NCBI GenBank assembly: GCA_903911455.1
Contig: CAIWDQ010000151.1
Span: 1 to 8,282 of the forward strand
From: an uncultured bacterium
Lineage (GTDB): Bacteria > Bacteroidota > Bacteroidia > Bacteroidales > JACABE01
DNA: 8,282 bases
Direction of reading: 5' to 3'
The stretch's first letter is position 1. Each line of letters begins with the position of its first letter. Made by a program: the position numbers and the translations under genes. This document shows, piece by piece, positions 5,691-8,282 of this stretch. The notes beneath the pieces were generated by a model. The model did not search any database, had not been told where the DNA came from, and was given only the letters and a program-made list of their open reading frames with translations.

Positions 5691-7571
5691 ATGAACTATC
5701 TGTTAGTTGAAAATCTTACTAAATCTTATGGCGAGAAGCTTTTATTTGAGAACATTACTTTTGGTATTGATAAAGGACAGAAGGTAGCATTTATTGCACG
5801 TAATGGTGCTGGTAAAAGTAGTCTTCTTAATATAATTATGGGTAAGGATTTGCCTGATAATGGTAAGGTTACCTTTCGTAAAGATATCCGAATCTCTTAC
5901 TTACCTCAGAATCCTGAGCTTGACGACAATCTAAACATCATTGATTATTTGTTTAATAGTGGTAATAAGTATCTTGCTGCTATCAGAAATTACGAGGAAG
6001 CTTTATTTAATATCCGTAACAACGAAACAGAAGAAAAGCATAAACATCTGGAAGAAGCTATACATGAAGTGGATGTGTTGGATTGTTGGGATTACGAAAA
6101 TAAAGTTAAAGAAGTCCTGAGTCGTTTGCAAATTAATGATATAACTCAAAAGATAGGTTCACTGTCTGGTGGTCAACGCAAAAAGGTTGCACTATCGAAG
6201 GTGTTAATTGATGAGGCTGATCTTTTGATCTTGGATGAACCTACCAATCATCTTGATGTGGTGATGATTGAGTGGCTTGAAGATTATTTATCTAAACAAA
6301 GTTTGTGTCTATTTTTCGTTACACATGATCGTTATTTTCTTAATAATGTTTGTGAGGAGATTTTAGAGCTGGATAATGCTAATATTTATCATTATAAGGG
6401 TAAATATGATTATTTTCTGGAAAAGAAAGCTGAGCGGGAAGAGATTGAGCGTCTGGAAATTGAGAAAGCAAAGAATACATATCGCAAAGAACTTGACTGG
6501 ATGCGAAGGATGCCTTCGGCTCGTACAACTAAATCTAAAGCCAGAATTGATGCTTTTTATGATTTGCAGGAAAAAGCTACTAAGAGAATTGATACTTCCA
6601 AGCCTGAGTTAAGTATTAAGACTGAGCGTATTGGTGGAAAGATACTGGAAATGTATAATGTTTCTAAGGCTTTTGGTGATGTAAGGGTGTTGGATGATTT
6701 TTCTTATACATTTAAAAAAGGAGAACGGATAGGTATAGTTGGTAAGAATGGGGTTGGTAAGACTTCCTTTTTGAACATGATAACCGGTGATTTGCATCAG
6801 GATACAGGTAGGATTGTTAAGGGTCAGACTATTTCGTTTGGTTATTACACTCAGGAAGGTTTACAATTAAGTGGTGATAAAAGGGTTATTGATATCGTAC
6901 GTGAGATTGCAGAGGTAATAAAACTTGCTAATGGTAAGGAGCTTAGTGTTTCACAGTTCTTAAATATATTTGGGTTTACGCATACTTTACAATATAATTA
7001 TTATTCTAATCTTAGTGGTGGTGAGCGTCGTCGTTTGTATCTGTTAATGACGCTGATGCGCAATCCTAATTTCCTTATACTTGATGAGCCTACTAATGAT
7101 CTTGATCTATTTACACTGATGATGCTCGAGGATTTTCTTATGGATTTTAAGGGTTGTCTGTTATTGGTTTCGCATGATAGGAGTTTTATGGATAACCTTG
7201 TTGATCACATCTTTGTGTTCGAAGAAAATGGAGTCGTGAAGGATTATCACAGCACATATACCGAATATACCAAAAAGAAAGCACTTAAAGAGCGTCAGCA
7301 GAAGCTTGAAGCTAAAAAGGATGAAAAAACTGTTGCACCAAAACCTAAAACAGTTTCGAATAAACCAACTTATAAGCAAAAGCTTGAATATGAAACTCTT
7401 GAGAAAGAGATTGCAGATCTTGAAAATGAAAAGGAAACTCTTTTGAATAATCTTAATGCTGCCAATGTTGATGTTAAAGATCTTACATTTTGGTCTAATC
7501 GTATAGGAGAAATAATTAATCTTGTAGAAGATAAGACGAATCGTTGGCTGGAATTGAGTGAGATTATGTAG
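5691..7571 (+). CDS. ABC-F family ATPase, Uup-like
   Basis: Soluble ABC-F protein of 626 residues with two ATPase domains and no membrane segment. Characterised family members act on the ribosome or, for Uup, affect ribosome-linked processes and DNA-element stability. Domain 1 has Walker A ARNGAGKS (36-43), signature LSGGQ (158-162), Walker B DLLILDE (177-183) and H-loop His212. The interdomain linker (about 240-315) carries the ABC-F hallmark RRMPSARTTKSKARIDAF. Domain 2 has Walker A GKNGVGKT (351-358), signature LSGGE (441-445), Walker B FLILDE (461-466) and His495. A charged tail leads to a C-terminal coiled coil (about 561-626), the Uup-type DNA/RNA-binding extension, which favours Uup over EttA or an antibiotic-resistance ABC-F. 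The first Walker A residue is Ala36 instead of Gly. It may be cotranscribed with clpS. Confidence 0.93.
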   Translation: MNYLLVENLTKSYGEKLLFENITFGIDKGQKVAFIARNGAGKSSLLNIIMGKDLPDNGKVTFRKDIRISYLPQNPELDDNLNIIDYLFNSGNKYLAAIRNYEEALFNIRNNETEEKHKHLEEAIHEVDVLDCWDYENKVKEVLSRLQINDITQKIGSLSGGQRKKVALSKVLIDEADLLILDEPTNHLDVVMIEWLEDYLSKQSLCLFFVTHDRYFLNNVCEEILELDNANIYHYKGKYDYFLEKKAEREEIERLEIEKAKNTYRKELDWMRRMPSARTTKSKARIDAFYDLQEKATKRIDTSKPELSIKTERIGGKILEMYNVSKAFGDVRVLDDFSYTFKKGERIGIVGKNGVGKTSFLNMITGDLHQDTGRIVKGQTISFGYYTQEGLQLSGDKRVIDIVREIAEVIKLANGKELSVSQFLNIFGFTHTLQYNYYSNLSGGERRRLYLLMTLMRNPNFLILDEPTNDLDLFTLMMLEDFLMDFKGCLLLVSHDRSFMDNLVDHIFVFEENGVVKDYHSTYTEYTKKKALKERQQKLEAKKDEKTVAPKPKTVSNKPTYKQKLEYETLEKEIADLENEKETLLNNLNAANVDVKDLTFWSNRIGEIINLVEDKTNRWLELSEIM

Positions 7572-7589
7572 TTTTTGAAGAAAAATTAC
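7568..7589 (+). terminator. Short hairpin at the ABC-F stop codon
   Basis: GTAGTTTTT (7568-7576) pairs with AAAAATTAC (7581-7589) around a GAAG loop. The 9-bp stem has one G-T wobble and includes the TAG stop codon. No T-run follows and the stem is nearly all A/T, so terminator function is uncertain. Confidence 0.25.
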
Positions 7590-7611
7590 GAATTACGAAT
7601 TACGAATTACG
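7584..7611 (+). repeat. Four tandem copies of AATTACG
   Basis: Four perfect head-to-tail copies of the heptanucleotide AATTACG begin 13 nt after the ABC-F stop codon. The unit is not a multiple of three and lies in non-coding sequence. From memory, similar heptamer arrays recur between genes in some Bacteroidota and cyanobacteria; I could not check this. Confidence 0.95.
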
Positions 7612-7773
7612 AGAAAAATCTATCATACTTTAAGTTTTATCACCACTCTATTCCTTTTATTAAATCATAACCTAAAATAAATAAAATAGTTTTTTAGATT
7701 ACTGATGTTGATGTTTTGAATCACATAATTTTCTAATCAAAAATAAATTTTGATAAAGAGAATTAAGAAAAAC
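7612..7773. other. AT-rich spacer upstream of the heptad-repeat locus
   Basis: No gene of credible length and no TAnnTTTG box was found here. The one structured element is a perfect 7-bp inverted repeat, ATCAAAA (7736-7742) and TTTTGAT (7748-7754) with a 5-nt loop. It ends 19 nt before the ATG at 7774. Function unknown. Confidence 0.5.
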
Positions 7774-8165
7774 ATGGCGGGATTTAAGAAAAAGACAAGC
7801 CAAATGACGAAGAAGATGGACTTATTAATAAGTATGATGGAAAATTTAAGGAGTTGGATGAAGAATTTAATGAATTAGATGGACTTATTAAGAAGTATGA
7901 TGGAAGAGTTAATGAGTGTGATAGAAGATTTAATGAGTGTGATGGAAGATTTAATGAGTGTGATGGAAGATTTAATGAGTATGATGAAAGAGTTGAAGAG
8001 TATGATGGAAGTATTGAAGAGTATGATGGAAGTATTGAAGAGTATGATGGAAGATTTAATGAGTATGATGGAGTTTCTAAGGTGTGTGATGTTAAATCTA
8101 ACGTGTCATGCAGAAAGGGCTTAAAAGACATTAAGCCAGTTGATAACAAAATCAAATTTGGATAG
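7774..8165 (+). pseudogene. Frameshifted heptad-repeat (coiled-coil) reading frame
   Basis: I do not recognise this as a named gene. An ATG at 7774 starts MAGFKKK, but this frame stops at a TAG (7876-7878). A -1 shift at the A-rich run AAGAAAAAG (7786-7794) enters a frame that stays open to the TAG at 8163-8165. The joined product would be about 130 residues, starting MAGFKKKDKPNDEEDG. It would continue as heptads of the type DGLINKY, DGRFNEC, DGSIEEY. In twelve successive heptads residue 4 is always Phe, Ile, Val or Leu and residue 7 is Tyr, Cys or Leu, the a/d spacing of a coiled coil. The open frame has no ATG; its only plausible alternative start is TTG at 7854. It could be a decayed gene, a gene with recoding, a sequencing error in the A-run, or a non-coding minisatellite. 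Confidence 0.4.
7815..8087 (+). repeat. 21-bp tandem repeat, about 13 units
   Basis: Thirteen 21-nt units run head to tail with consensus GATGGAAGATTTAATGAGTRT. Units begin at 7815 and every 21 nt thereafter. Units 5-8 (7899-7982) and 9-12 (7983-8066) are the most alike. Units 10 and 11 are identical, pointing to recent duplication. Units 1 and 4 are a near-identical pair (GATGGACTTATTAA start) 63 nt apart, suggesting an older three-unit duplication. The last unit is degenerate and the pattern fades after 8087. Each unit is seven codons, so copy-number changes keep frame. Confidence 0.95.
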
Positions 8166-8204
8166 AAATTTTATAAAGGCTTCATTATCAATTATAGAAT
8201 TTCT
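8164..8204 (+). terminator. 13-bp hairpin at the end of the heptad-repeat frame
   Basis: The arm 8164-8176 (AGAAATTTTATAA) pairs with 8192-8204 (TTATAGAATTTCT) through 13 consecutive pairs, one a T-G wobble, around a 15-nt loop. It starts within the TAG stop codon of the heptad-repeat frame. No T-run follows the 3' arm, so it may act as an mRNA 3'-end structure or a weak terminator. Confidence 0.45.
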
Positions 8205-8282
8205 TAAGATATTTATGAAATTAAGACTTAAAATAACTAAAAAATTGACCTTATTTCTGAGTTTCATAAGAGGGGAGGAGTA
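8205..8282. other. Non-coding tail with inverted repeat and G-rich end
   Basis: No gene is visible. TTATGAAA (8213-8220) and TTTCATAA (8262-8269) form a perfect 8-bp inverted repeat. Inside it, AAATAA (8231-8236) and TTATTT (8251-8256) could extend the fold. The window ends in AGAGGGGAGGAG, unusually G-rich here. It could be a ribosome binding site for a gene starting just beyond the edge. Confidence 0.35.

Noticed and set aside
6376..7379. Short open frames on both strands inside the ABC-F gene
   Set aside because: The ABC-F frame is intact with all motifs through this stretch, so these are shadows.
7786..7794. Classic programmed -1 frameshift site
   Set aside because: In the zero frame the heptamer is G AAA AAG, so re-pairing in the P site has a first-position mismatch. 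I see no clear downstream pseudoknot, so the frameshift is noted but not called programmed.
7815..8087. A CRISPR array
   Set aside because: The 21-nt units are contiguous with no unique spacers, and no cas genes are present.
8101..8119. GTGTCATGCAGAAAGGG resembling a TGTCATGCTGA-type dispersed repeat
   Set aside because: Only the first eight or so bases fit the remembered motif and no second copy occurs in the window, so chance similarity is likely.
7879..8124. A plus-strand frame of methionine-rich heptads (MEDLMSV type) starting right after the TAG at 7876-7878
   Set aside because: It is also periodic, and an ATG follows the stop directly, but the extreme Met content and the stop inside the repeat make it less credible than the DGRFNEx frame. 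Restart after the stop cannot be excluded.
7784..8155. A minus-strand open frame of 123 codons across the 21-bp repeat, rich in Ser, Leu and Pro
   Set aside because: A repeat without stops is open in several frames. The product is low-complexity, has no recognisable domain and ends within the same repeat block, so it is best read as a shadow of the plus-strand heptad frame.

Overview
The window is AT-rich DNA that looks like a member of the Bacteroidota, probably Bacteroidales or a close relative. Three things point there. Promoter-like TAnnTTTG boxes lie upstream of three genes. Most start codons lack a Shine-Dalgarno sequence. The protein types fit too: a periplasmic TPR histidine kinase paired with a LuxR-type regulator, a short lipoprotein resembling DUF4878, and a stand-alone ClpS. 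The assignment rests on pattern recognition, not on a database search.

Layout. (1) 50-2744, plus strand: a two-component pair with overlapping genes, a TPR sensor histidine kinase and a NarL/FixJ-type response regulator. (2) 2787-3425, minus strand: plsY, the acyl-phosphate-dependent glycerol-3-phosphate acyltransferase, convergent with the regulator. (3) 3576-3992, plus strand: an OsmC-family protein whose 3' end overlaps the next gene, on the opposite strand, by 11 nt. (4) 3982-4620, minus strand: a Nudix hydrolase of the CoA pyrophosphatase type. (5) 4713-5171, plus strand: a small predicted lipoprotein. (6) 5361-5633: clpS, the N-degron adaptor. (7) 5691-7571: an ABC-F ATPase of the Uup type. 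(8) 7572-8282: about 700 nt without an intact conventional gene. It holds a four-copy AATTACG heptanucleotide repeat, a roughly 13-unit 21-bp tandem repeat that encodes a heptad pattern, and a strong AT-rich hairpin.

Functionally this is mostly core and housekeeping content: phospholipid synthesis, CoA or nucleotide clean-up, thiol/peroxide defence, protein quality control and ribosome-associated ABC-F activity, next to one signalling pair. The kinase and regulator clearly work together. clpS and the ABC-F gene may share a transcript, because the 57-nt gap shows no clear promoter. Nothing links the other genes into one pathway.

The least ordinary part is the 3' end. The repeat there reads as a DGRFNEx-type coiled coil in a frame that has no ATG. 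It joins to an ATG-initiated frame only through a -1 shift at an A-rich run, so it is a decayed gene, a frameshifted gene or a non-coding minisatellite. I see no defence island, CRISPR array, insertion sequence, tRNA or rRNA.
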